Below are positions 30,236-38,466 of a stretch of DNA of 39,274 nucleotides, one piece after another. Both the position numbers and the translations under genes were made by a program. Within the stretch, counting starts at the first letter, position 1. Each line of letters opens with the position of its first letter. The notes under the pieces are model-generated. The model worked only from the letters and a program-made list of their open reading frames with translations. It was not told where the DNA came from and ran no database searches. Origin of the DNA: Pseudomonadales bacterium (GTDB taxonomy: Bacteria > Pseudomonadota > Gammaproteobacteria > Pseudomonadales > Azotimanducaceae); contig JAHRWB010000101.1 in NCBI GenBank assembly GCA_019090385.1, forward strand, positions 1 through 39,274, read 5' to 3'.

Positions 30236-31032
30236 AACCACGCACAAAATATCTTTTACTAGGCGTTACCGTCTGCCTGGTCTATGCCATCACCTTCGCA
30301 CCAGCCTCACTGGTAAAACAAGCTCTGGAAACAAATACCAAAATATCTGTTTCTGAGTTAGCTGGGTCTCTCTGGGCAGGTCAGGCATCTTTGCACGTGG
30401 CCGGGCAGCAGGCAGGCGAGTACAGCACATTTAATCTCGGGCAAATCTCCTGGCACTTTGCCCCGCTGTCTGTGTTTTCCCTGCAACTCGTTTACGATAT
30501 TCAACTCCAAGCAGATACGCACACTTTTAAGGGACGACTGTCTCAATCCATGCACCACTCTCAGGTATCCGGCGAGGCAGTCACCCAAACAGAATTATTG
30601 AACCAGCTGTTACTGCCTTACGACATCCATGTTGCAGGTAATCTCACCATAAAAGCATTTGATCTACAGATAAAAACGGCTTCGCTTTCAGAATCTAACT
30701 TACCGGAAATTACGCAGCTACAAGGTCAAATACATTGGCCTGGCGGCCCCATTGAATACCGACTTAGCGGTCAAACGGCAACTATCGACTTACCCGCCCT
30801 GCAAGCCCTTCTATCCCTGGAGGATGAAATGCCAAATCTCCGTATTTATCAACAATCTGAAATAAGCGCGACCTCAGATCCGCGCATCCCGCTGATTCTG
30901 GGTAGCCTGGACAAAAACGGCTGGGTTAGCCTGGGTATTACAAAAAAATTCACGCACATGATAGAGCGACCCTGGTCAGGAAGTGAGCCAGATCACGCCG
31001 TGGTTCTGGAGGTGCAAGAGAAACTGCTTTAG
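30232..31032 (+). CDS. gspN: Type II secretion system protein N (GspN)
   Basis: GspN is a minor inner-membrane component of the type II secretion system with one N-terminal membrane segment and a periplasmic domain. The 266-residue product has a short basic N-terminus and a hydrophobic stretch at about residues 7-25 (YLLLGVTVCLVYAITFAP). The VSELAGSLWAGQA segment and beta-rich periplasmic part with LGQISWHFAPLSVFSL are typical of this family. Weak sequence conservation makes the family call less secure than for the neighbours, but the adjacent gspC and gspD support it. The ATG overlaps the dapE stop by four bases. Confidence 0.85.
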   Translation: MKPRTKYLLLGVTVCLVYAITFAPASLVKQALETNTKISVSELAGSLWAGQASLHVAGQQAGEYSTFNLGQISWHFAPLSVFSLQLVYDIQLQADTHTFKGRLSQSMHHSQVSGEAVTQTELLNQLLLPYDIHVAGNLTIKAFDLQIKTASLSESNLPEITQLQGQIHWPGGPIEYRLSGQTATIDLPALQALLSLEDEMPNLRIYQQSEISATSDPRIPLILGSLDKNGWVSLGITKKFTHMIERPWSGSEPDHAVVLEVQEKLL

Positions 31033-31064
31033 AATCAGCGAATCAAATTCGAGATGTAAATTCA

Positions 31065-32009
31065 TTGCATGCGCTGATCGATAAAAGTATTGAACCCATC
31101 CGTGTACTGCTGGTCATTTTGCTGGCCGTCACTGTGGCTCAAACAGGCTGGTTCTTCATTACCGGCCCGACGCCAGAAGTATTAACGCCACAAAGCGCGG
31201 ATCGTACAATTGTCGCCCGCCCTAGCCTGAGCATTCTCGATGTCGCTGATCTGAATTTATTTGGAAATGCCACATCCATGAGCATTGACCGCGTGGAGAG
31301 CAATTTTAATGCCAGTCAAACGCGTCTGCGCCTGGAATTGCAAGCTGTTTTTCAAGCTGATCACCCCGAAAATTCTGCGGCCATTGTTGCGGAGTCTAAA
31401 CGCCCGGGATTATTGTACAAAATCGGTAGCAAAATGCCCGGCAACGCTATTCTACAGGAAGTATTTGCCGATCGAATCGTGCTAAAGCGCGGTGGGGTAT
31501 TTGAGACGCTGCGGTTTCCCAAATCAAAAGAACTGCTTACAGGCGCTCAGCATAAACGCTCCACGCTATTTTCAGCTAAAACCGGCAGCACACCTGCCGG
31601 CCAAAAACTTTCCTCGGCAAATACTAATGGCAGCAACCCGGCAATTTCACCTTTGCCTCCTGAAGCTTTCGCCAATACCACTAGTACTAACAGCGAACTG
31701 AGCAGAGCCATAAGCCAATTTCAAACGAATCTCAAGAATGATCCCAAAACCACGCTGAAACAAATTGGCCTATCGCCTGTAAACTCGGGTAATGCGGATG
31801 GATATCGCCTGGGTGGACTTTCAAACTCCCCATATTTAAAACAAACAGGTTTACAAGCCAATGACGTGATACTCTCTGTAAATAATCAGCCTGTTGGAGA
31901 TATACAACAGGATCAAATACGCATAGCAAATGTACTCGCACAAGGATCTGCTCGTCTAGAAGTGCTGCGCGGAGACCGAAGATTTTTCGTGACAGCATCT
32001 CTCAAGTAA
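31065..32009 (+). CDS. gspC: Type II secretion system protein C (GspC)
   Basis: GspC links the inner-membrane platform of the type II secretion system to the GspD secretin and helps in substrate choice. The 314-residue product has one membrane helix (about residues 13-33, VLLVILLAVTVAQTGWFF). The homology region with LSILDVADLNLFGNA and TRLRLELQAVFQ follows, then a Ser/Pro/Thr-rich linker and a C-terminal PDZ domain (GYRLGGLSNSPYLKQTGLQ, VILSVNNQPVG). The start is probably TTG at 31065; the frame is open upstream and no ATG or GTG fits. gspD begins five bases after the stop. Confidence 0.92.
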   Translation: MHALIDKSIEPIRVLLVILLAVTVAQTGWFFITGPTPEVLTPQSADRTIVARPSLSILDVADLNLFGNATSMSIDRVESNFNASQTRLRLELQAVFQADHPENSAAIVAESKRPGLLYKIGSKMPGNAILQEVFADRIVLKRGGVFETLRFPKSKELLTGAQHKRSTLFSAKTGSTPAGQKLSSANTNGSNPAISPLPPEAFANTTSTNSELSRAISQFQTNLKNDPKTTLKQIGLSPVNSGNADGYRLGGLSNSPYLKQTGLQANDVILSVNNQPVGDIQQDQIRIANVLAQGSARLEVLRGDRRFFVTASLK

Positions 32010-32014
32010 TCATA

Positions 32015-33982
32015 ATGACAAACTCGACCCCCCCGATCTCAATTAAATCTTTCCGCCAGTTAGTGCTATGCATCATTGTTCTATTAGCTGGAGCTGGGTC
32101 CTTCCGTGCCTTCGGTCAGGAAAACACCTGGCAGCTTAATATCAAAAATGCTGATATCAGTGAGTTCACTAATCAAGTTGCCGCCATGACAGGCAAAACC
32201 TTTATTATCAGCCCAAAAGTTAAAGGCAAAGTCACTGTCATCTCTAATTCCCGGATGAACAAGGAAGGTATATATCAGCTATTTCTTTCTGTCCTTAGAG
32301 TGCATGGATTTACCACCATAGAAAGTGGTGACATCGTAAAAATAGAACAGCTGACTTTGGCCAAACAATCACCCAGTGTCACCGGTGAAGCATTCGGCGA
32401 ACAATTAATCACGCGTGTAATCGCCGTAAATAATCTTAATTCTCAGGAATTGGTTAAAATATTACGGCCACTGATTCCACAACAAGGCAGCATTGGTTTT
32501 CTAACAAATCCCAATGTTCTGATTATCGGAGATCACGTTGATAACATTAATCGGCTGATAAAAATCATTCGTCAAATTGACGTTGCAGACGAAGATGAAA
32601 TCGTAGTAGTTCCTTTAAAGGATGCCTGGGTCGGCACTATTGTGTCTTTGCTAGAGAAACTTGCGCCCCAGCAACTCGCTCAGGGAGCCAAAGGCCCGCA
32701 GCGTATCACCGTTATTGCAAATGAACGTAATAACAGTTTGATTTTGCGTGGCAAATCGAAACCCGTTGGCGTGATGCTAAAACTGGTAAATAAACTGGAT
32801 AAACCCGCCACGGCCAGCGGAACAACCCAAGTATATTATCTCGGTCATGCTGACGCAGAGGAAACCGCAAGCATAGTTAATGCCCTTATTTCCTCGAATA
32901 AAAAAGGAAGCGGCGACTCCAGCACGCAACAGGCAACCAGCATTCAAGCAGATGTGTCTCTAAATGCACTGGTTGTTAGAGCCGAACCCAGTGTTATGCG
33001 AGATGTCTCTGAAACGGTAAAACTACTCGATGTGTCCCGCACACAGGTGCTAATTGAAGCAGCAATAGTAGAAATTTCCCTGGATAATTCTGATTCTTTA
33101 GGGGTAACCATTGCCGGCGTAGATAGTAGTGGATCATCTGTACCATTGTTCAATACCGCTCTAACAGGTGCTTTGGGTACCCTACTTAAAGATTTAATTC
33201 CCACCGACCCCACAGCACCCCCTGGCAATGCCCCCATTGCTGCCACAGCCGGGCTGACAACTCCCACTATAGCTGTTGCAAAAGTCGATCCCGATGGCAT
33301 TTCGTTTTCGGCAATAGTACAAGCATTATCAAGCGCCACCCAAGCAAATTTACTCTCTACACCCCATATAACAACCGTAGACAATAAAGAAGCAAAAATT
33401 TCTGTAGGCCAGGAAGTGCCTATTCGTACCGGTGAATTCACCTCGGGAAATAATGGTTCAACCAACCCATTTACAACCATTCAACGCAAGGATGTGGGAT
33501 TGGAGTTGATAGTTACTCCACATGTCTACGATGGCTCCAGGGTCCGACTGGAGATTTCCCAGGAGGTATCCAGTGTTGTTCCTTCCGTGAGCATCGGGGA
33601 CGGTGGATTCTCTGATATCGTTACCAATAAACGCACGTTGGATACCACGGTTATTGCCGACGATGGGCAAACCATTGTCCTGGGTGGACTGATACAGGAC
33701 GACACCACACATATCGATAGCAAAGTTCCTCTATTGGGAGACATCCCCGTGTTAGGCCGATTATTTCGCAGCACCTCCTCGCAAAAGATCAAAAAGAGTT
33801 TGCTGGTTTTTCTTCGCCCAACTGTTCTGCGCTCAGATAAAGATGTAAAAGCAGTAACCGATCGAAAGTACGCTGATATATGGGAAATCTCTATCGAATC
33901 GGAAGATACTGAGTCCCCCTCTATTGCTCCGCCCGCCATTGAGGAACTCTACAAAGGTCTCAATAGAGCCCGTGGGAATTAG
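32015..33982 (+). CDS. gspD: Type II secretion system secretin GspD
   Basis: GspD forms the multimeric outer-membrane channel of type II secretion. The 655-residue product has a signal peptide (about residues 1-34). The N0 domain (WQLNIKNADISEFTNQVAAMTGKTFIIS), N1-N3 ring domains up to about 340, and a C-terminal secretin domain follow. Secretin-domain motifs are VLIEAAIVEISLD, LLSTPHITTVDNKEAKI, VGQEVPIRTG, DVGLELIVTPHV, VLGGLIQDD and VPLLGDIPVLGRLFRS. A Pro/Ala/Thr-rich insert lies near residues 393-420. No gspE-M genes follow in this window. Its end overlaps the plsB start by 11 bases. Confidence 0.95.
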   Translation: MTNSTPPISIKSFRQLVLCIIVLLAGAGSFRAFGQENTWQLNIKNADISEFTNQVAAMTGKTFIISPKVKGKVTVISNSRMNKEGIYQLFLSVLRVHGFTTIESGDIVKIEQLTLAKQSPSVTGEAFGEQLITRVIAVNNLNSQELVKILRPLIPQQGSIGFLTNPNVLIIGDHVDNINRLIKIIRQIDVADEDEIVVVPLKDAWVGTIVSLLEKLAPQQLAQGAKGPQRITVIANERNNSLILRGKSKPVGVMLKLVNKLDKPATASGTTQVYYLGHADAEETASIVNALISSNKKGSGDSSTQQATSIQADVSLNALVVRAEPSVMRDVSETVKLLDVSRTQVLIEAAIVEISLDNSDSLGVTIAGVDSSGSSVPLFNTALTGALGTLLKDLIPTDPTAPPGNAPIAATAGLTTPTIAVAKVDPDGISFSAIVQALSSATQANLLSTPHITTVDNKEAKISVGQEVPIRTGEFTSGNNGSTNPFTTIQRKDVGLELIVTPHVYDGSRVRLEISQEVSSVVPSVSIGDGGFSDIVTNKRTLDTTVIADDGQTIVLGGLIQDDTTHIDSKVPLLGDIPVLGRLFRSTSSQKIKKSLLVFLRPTVLRSDKDVKAVTDRKYADIWEISIESEDTESPSIAPPAIEELYKGLNRARGN

Positions 33983-36482
33983 AAGCAGGCTTTTTCATCT
34001 GCGCTTTGCACTCACCCGCGCCCTCATAAATTGGTGGACCAAACCCACTATTATTGGTTCTCACAGGCTTAAATCTCATACGACTTATTGTTATGTTTTA
34101 AATACGCACTCGATAACTGATCTAGCAATCCTCGACCAAACCTGTCGAGGGCTGAATATTGACGCTCCTCTTGCGCCTTTAGCACTTTTGGCCCCTCCAG
34201 CACCCCTCGCCCCACTAAATCAACATTATTTTTTTCTGCACTCACGGAAACGATTCTTCCGAAGTTTGAAGCATCTTCGTGGCAACCCGAAACAATTAAT
34301 AACACTTAACAACTATTTCCGTGAACCGCATAACGAAACGCCTGTTGCCTTATTGCCTATCTCTATATTCTGGAGCCATGCACCGGATAAGGAGCGCTCT
34401 CTGTTCAGGCTGCTGTTTTCCGAACACTGGCGAGTTACCTCCAGAATGCGCCGAATACTGGCTCTGCTACTGAACAGAAAACACATAACTGTTCAAATTG
34501 GAGAGGCCATATCGCTGTCTTCTATCGTACAAAAAAGCTTAAAAGACGCACTGGATGAAGAACGCTTGCTGCGTAGAGAGATGCGTATTTTACGTGTTGC
34601 CTTTAAAAAACACCGTACAGCTTTTCTCGGACCAGATCGCTCTCACAGACGCACCTTGCTCAACGAAATTGTTAGTAGCGGTGATGTGCAGACTGCGATA
34701 CTGGCCTCGGATGAAAAAAAGGCCCAGCGACTTGCCTTAAAACATGCAAATACCATTGTTTCAGACATCTCAACGGTAAATGTACGTTTTTTACACATAG
34801 CACTCAGCTGGTTTTGGAACAGAATATATGATGGAGTCGAGGTACATGGCTTAAATCAAATCAGCAGCATTGCAGAGACTGCGAGTATAGTTTACATACC
34901 CGCCCACCGCAGCCACATAGATTATCTTTTACTGAGTTACCTGCTCTACAGCCAGGGCCTGCAACTGCCCCATGTGGCTGCGGGGGACAACCTGAACATT
35001 CCTATCGTCGGTCCTATACTGCGAAGGGCCGGCGCTTTTTTTATGCGCAGGAGCTTCCGCAACGCTCCTTTATACAGTGCCGTGTTCAAAGAATATTTCA
35101 GTCAGCTATTAATTCGTGGCTATTCGATTAAATTTTTTTTGGAAGGCGGGCGCACTAGAACAGGGCGGCTCCTGCCTGCAAAGGCTGGCTTGCTAAATAT
35201 GACCATCACCACAGTTCAGCAAAATCCCCACAAATCTATTGTGCTGGTACCTGTATATATAGGCTACGAAAAACTTATTGAGGCCAACAGCTACTTCAAG
35301 GAACTTCGCGGCGAGCAAAAAACAGGCGAATCTATAGGAGATATCATTCAAAATATTCGCCTGATTAGACAGTCATTCGGTAAAGTTTATGTAAATTTCG
35401 GGGAGCCTATCTATCTAGCGGATTTTTTGAAACGTCAGAGCCTCACTTCAAAACAATCTCTCTCTCAAGCCCTTAAAAACTCAACTTCTGAAAATTCAAT
35501 AAATGCAAGTTCTGATGCAAAGCTGCATGACCTGTCCCAGCGGCTGGGGAGTGAAATACTCACAAGAATTAATGCAGCAAGTGCAGTTAACCCGGTTAAT
35601 CTGGTCGCCATGGTGAGTTTGTGCACGCCGAAATTGGCCATAGACGAGCTTTTACTTAGCCAGCAAATAGATGTCTATCTTGATTTGCTCAGCAACTACA
35701 ATTCATGGCGTGGCACGTTTACTCTGCCCGACCTAAACGGCCAGGAATGTATTAGTCACGTCGAATCACTTGGCATGCTCAAACGCGAACAGCATGATGC
35801 TGGGGATATCTTATATCTTGATGACTATAGTGGCGTCCTGTTTACCTGGTACCGTAATAACGTCTTACATACACTTGCGCTGCCTTCTTTGCTGGCCTGC
35901 CTTATAATTGAGCGCCGCTCTCTGGATAGAAAATCATGTTTATCTATGGCTATTACGGTATTTCCTTTTCTAAGCCATGAACTGAATATGCCACCCATCA
36001 ATGAAGAACAAATTGATTTTTGGCTAAACCTGCTAACCCAAAAGCAGTTACTTAATCAGCAAACCCCAGCTAAAAGCCAACGCTCGCCAACCACCCTGTA
36101 CTCCCCTCCGGCACCTCATTCACCCGGTTACTACCAACTTGATCTACTGGCCAGACTGGTCATGCAAACGCTGGAGCGCTTCTATATTGTCATCGGTTTG
36201 CTTAAACAGGCTGGTTCCGGTCAGCTTGATCAGGAAGCCCTGGAAAATAAGTGCATTAAAATCGCTGAGAGAATTTCGAGACTGTACGGATTAAATGCCC
36301 CTGAATTTTTTGACAAACGCTTGTTCCAGGGGTTTTTACATGCCTTGCTCAATGCTGCTGTCATCACCGAAAATAGCGCTGGTAAACTTGAATTCGGCGA
36401 ACTGATTTCACAGGTCTACCGAAGCTCCGACCGGGTCATCAGAAAAGAATTCCGCTACGCAGTATTAAGAGCTCGCCAGTAA
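33972..36482 (+). CDS. plsB: Glycerol-3-phosphate 1-O-acyltransferase PlsB
   Basis: PlsB acylates glycerol-3-phosphate at position 1, the first step of membrane phospholipid synthesis. From the GTG at 33972 the product has 836 residues. All acyltransferase blocks are present: AHRSHIDYLL with His312 and Asp317 (HX4D), GDNLNIPIVGPILRRAGAFF, FLEGGRTRTGRLLPAKAG and VLVPVYIGYEKL. Residues about 65-82 form an Ala-Pro-Leu-rich insertion near the N-terminus. The frame is open further upstream inside gspD, but the GTG fits the family N-terminus best. The ribosome-binding site is weak, so translation may be coupled to gspD. Confidence 0.94.
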   Translation: MGIRSRLFHLRFALTRALINWWTKPTIIGSHRLKSHTTYCYVLNTHSITDLAILDQTCRGLNIDAPLAPLALLAPPAPLAPLNQHYFFLHSRKRFFRSLKHLRGNPKQLITLNNYFREPHNETPVALLPISIFWSHAPDKERSLFRLLFSEHWRVTSRMRRILALLLNRKHITVQIGEAISLSSIVQKSLKDALDEERLLRREMRILRVAFKKHRTAFLGPDRSHRRTLLNEIVSSGDVQTAILASDEKKAQRLALKHANTIVSDISTVNVRFLHIALSWFWNRIYDGVEVHGLNQISSIAETASIVYIPAHRSHIDYLLLSYLLYSQGLQLPHVAAGDNLNIPIVGPILRRAGAFFMRRSFRNAPLYSAVFKEYFSQLLIRGYSIKFFLEGGRTRTGRLLPAKAGLLNMTITTVQQNPHKSIVLVPVYIGYEKLIEANSYFKELRGEQKTGESIGDIIQNIRLIRQSFGKVYVNFGEPIYLADFLKRQSLTSKQSLSQALKNSTSENSINASSDAKLHDLSQRLGSEILTRINAASAVNPVNLVAMVSLCTPKLAIDELLLSQQIDVYLDLLSNYNSWRGTFTLPDLNGQECISHVESLGMLKREQHDAGDILYLDDYSGVLFTWYRNNVLHTLALPSLLACLIIERRSLDRKSCLSMAITVFPFLSHELNMPPINEEQIDFWLNLLTQKQLLNQQTPAKSQRSPTTLYSPPAPHSPGYYQLDLLARLVMQTLERFYIVIGLLKQAGSGQLDQEALENKCIKIAERISRLYGLNAPEFFDKRLFQGFLHALLNAAVITENSAGKLEFGELISQVYRSSDRVIRKEFRYAVLRARQ

Positions 36483-36565
36483 CGCATTGCGAAAACCATC
36501 ACCCACTATAATGACTCAGTGAGCCGTATGAGCAATTTTTTTATAACCACAGGCTGTTCATACCC

Positions 36566-37348
36566 TCAGGCACCCCCTAAGCCACGGTACACGTCATAAC
36601 GAATAGTGCGACCAACAACCTTCCAATCTGGCTTGAGCACCTCAGGATCGGTACGACGCCGCTTAAGTACAACCCGCTTCACCGCGAACCGGCGTGCCAT
36701 TGCAATCACATTAGCCAACGAAAGCTCACTTTGGTTATTTTCGGCAAAGGGTAACAAACGAGCCAAAAGTTGCGCACGGCGGTTAGGCAGCGCTTTTTTA
36801 TTTCGCCCCGGAAACATAGGATCAAGATAAATAACATCGTAACGTTTAACGCTGTGCGCTTTTTCCGCTATCTCTGAGTTTTCTCCAGATAACAATTTCA
36901 GTTGCTCAATTGCATCAGTGCATTGAATACTGAACTCGCTTTCACAAATACCCAAACGATCCAGCGCATCACACAACAAAACAAACATAACCGGAGACCG
37001 TTCCAGCATTTGCACACGCGCACCCATACCTAACATCACCATTGCATCCATACCAAAACCGGCCATTGCATCCAATATATTCAACTTAGGGTGTTTATCA
37101 ATTCCAAGGCTTCGCGCTAAATGTAATTTATTGCCGGACTTCAATTTTGCTCGTACGGCATTTAGATCTGCATAGGCAGTTAATGACTCCTTCTCAAACC
37201 CAAGCTCCAGGCGGCCATCATGGGCCCACAAGAAAAACCCTGAATCTACTGACGGACGACTGCAAGAGATATCGACTGACATACCCAATTTACTCGCCGC
37301 TTTGCCAGCACGCTCAGTTTCTGCTTCGGTGGAAAATATACGAATCAT
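36566..37348 (-). CDS. rsmJ: 16S rRNA (guanine(1516)-N(2))-methyltransferase RsmJ
   Basis: RsmJ (YhiQ) methylates G1516 of 16S rRNA using S-adenosylmethionine. The 260-residue product has the Rossmann-fold motif ILDAMAGFGMDAMVMLGMGA and the segment LERSPVMFVLLCDALDR. It also has the diagnostic YLDPMFPGRNKKAL with the N6/N2-type DPMFP motif, and RFAVKRVVLKRR near the end. The ATG at 37348 is preceded directly by a GTG that could also serve. It is convergent with plsB across an 83-base gap that has a T-rich stretch near 36535 but only a weak stem, so no terminator is called. Confidence 0.95.
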   Translation of the reverse strand: MIRIFSTEAETERAGKAASKLGMSVDISCSRPSVDSGFFLWAHDGRLELGFEKESLTAYADLNAVRAKLKSGNKLHLARSLGIDKHPKLNILDAMAGFGMDAMVMLGMGARVQMLERSPVMFVLLCDALDRLGICESEFSIQCTDAIEQLKLLSGENSEIAEKAHSVKRYDVIYLDPMFPGRNKKALPNRRAQLLARLLPFAENNQSELSLANVIAMARRFAVKRVVLKRRRTDPEVLKPDWKVVGRTIRYDVYRGLGGA

Positions 37349-37405
37349 CACGTGATTATAAAGGCTAAAGCCCTGAGATTATATTCTTAGCTACCATGGT
37401 ATTTT

Positions 37406-37672
37406 TTAGGCAATTAGATCAATCTTGAATGGCTTGGGTGCGTTAAGAATAGTTGCCGTACTTGAATAGGTAAGCCTCGCCATATTTGCCATTAAAGGCC
37501 TGGGCGGTATACGTTCAAGATTAATTTCTGATGAACTTTCATTAAGAGAAGTGCTAACCGCAGGACGCGGCGCTGAACTTGCTCGAGGTCGAGGCAAATG
37601 AATATCAGATATTAACGAAATTCCTGACACCGGATGTAACCCTAATTTCAGTGCATGCGTCAGTATAGACAA
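37406..37672 (-). CDS. Small protein of unknown function between tsaB and rsmJ
   Basis: I do not recognise this 88-codon frame. It starts with a TTG 19 bases after the tsaB stop and ends with TAA 57 bases before the rsmJ start. The middle (about residues 28-58) is rich in Pro, Arg and Ser (HLPRPRASSAPRPAVSTS, NLERIPPRPL) and looks disordered. The C-terminus is more hydrophobic (TATILNAPKPFKIDLIA). There is no signal peptide or membrane helix. A perfect 7-bp inverted repeat, CAAGTTT and AAACTTG, sits at 37670-37686 at its start. It fills the gap in the same orientation as both neighbours, which favours a real gene, but it may be spurious. Confidence 0.5.
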   Translation of the reverse strand: MSILTHALKLGLHPVSGISLISDIHLPRPRASSAPRPAVSTSLNESSSEINLERIPPRPLMANMARLTYSSTATILNAPKPFKIDLIA

Positions 37673-37690
37673 GTTTCACAAACTTGCTTT

Positions 37691-38428
37691 TCAATTTCTG
37701 GTTTTTTTCCAGGGCGAAGTACCCTGAAGATAAATAGGCACCGCACTGGCAATATCCACCAAAGCATCGGAAGAACGCGGCGCGTTGAGTAATCCGGCAG
37801 CATCTGGTCGAGCACCCAATAATGCCATGCCATGATCAGCATGGGACAAAATGGATAGGCCCTCGCCCTTTTTATCAAAAGCAGCGTCATCAAATACCAC
37901 GACCCAATCCGGCGCGTTAATATCAACGACTTGGATATCCGTATGACGAAACAAGTTGTCAGCACGACAAATGATTTCGGCACCGCTTTCCCTCAAGCCC
38001 CCCTCTTGAATGGCATATGTACCTCTATAATATTCACCGGGCCTTGACTTAATAAAACTCAATATGCCACGAGCACCTGCATATTCAGAAAAGACTCGCG
38101 AAGCCAAGGACTGCAAACTGGAAATAGAATATACCGGTAACTCAAAAGGTAAAGCCAAGCCTTGAGTAACCGCGGCCGCGATGCGCGTACCTGTAAATGA
38201 ACCTGGTCCGCGACCAAAACAAATTGCGGTAAGCTCCCGCACCCGCAGTCCATTGCGTTTCAGCAAATCCCGTACCATTCCCAACACTTCTTGATTATGA
38301 GTTCGCGGGATCTCATGATGAATCTGATCGATAGTATTACCAACCTGCAATGCGACCGAGCATGCAACTGTAGAAGTTTCAATTGCCAGCACTCGCTGCT
38401 GACTGAGTTCTTGTGTAGTACTATCCAT
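37691..38428 (-). CDS. tsaB: tRNA threonylcarbamoyladenosine biosynthesis protein TsaB
   Basis: TsaB (YeaZ) is the ASKHA-fold partner of TsaD and TsaE in making t6A37 on ANN-decoding tRNAs. The 245-residue product has VLAIETSTVACSVAL at the N-terminus and ICFGRGPGSFTGTRIAAAV near residue 75. Both are diagnostic, and QSLASR and RPGEYYRGTY fit the family. The ATG at 38428 gives the normal N-terminus; a GTG six codons upstream is less likely. It is divergent from moeA with only 38 bases between the starts. Confidence 0.94.
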   Translation of the reverse strand: MDSTTQELSQQRVLAIETSTVACSVALQVGNTIDQIHHEIPRTHNQEVLGMVRDLLKRNGLRVRELTAICFGRGPGSFTGTRIAAAVTQGLALPFELPVYSISSLQSLASRVFSEYAGARGILSFIKSRPGEYYRGTYAIQEGGLRESGAEIICRADNLFRHTDIQVVDINAPDWVVVFDDAAFDKKGEGLSILSHADHGMALLGARPDAAGLLNAPRSSDALVDIASAVPIYLQGTSPWKKTRN

Positions 38429-38466
38429 ATTGACTATCCATGACACAACATTGTAGCGAGTAGATT

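Noticed and set aside
36483-36565. Intrinsic terminator between plsB and rsmJ
   Set aside because: There is a T-rich run near 36535, but the best stem next to it is only four base pairs.
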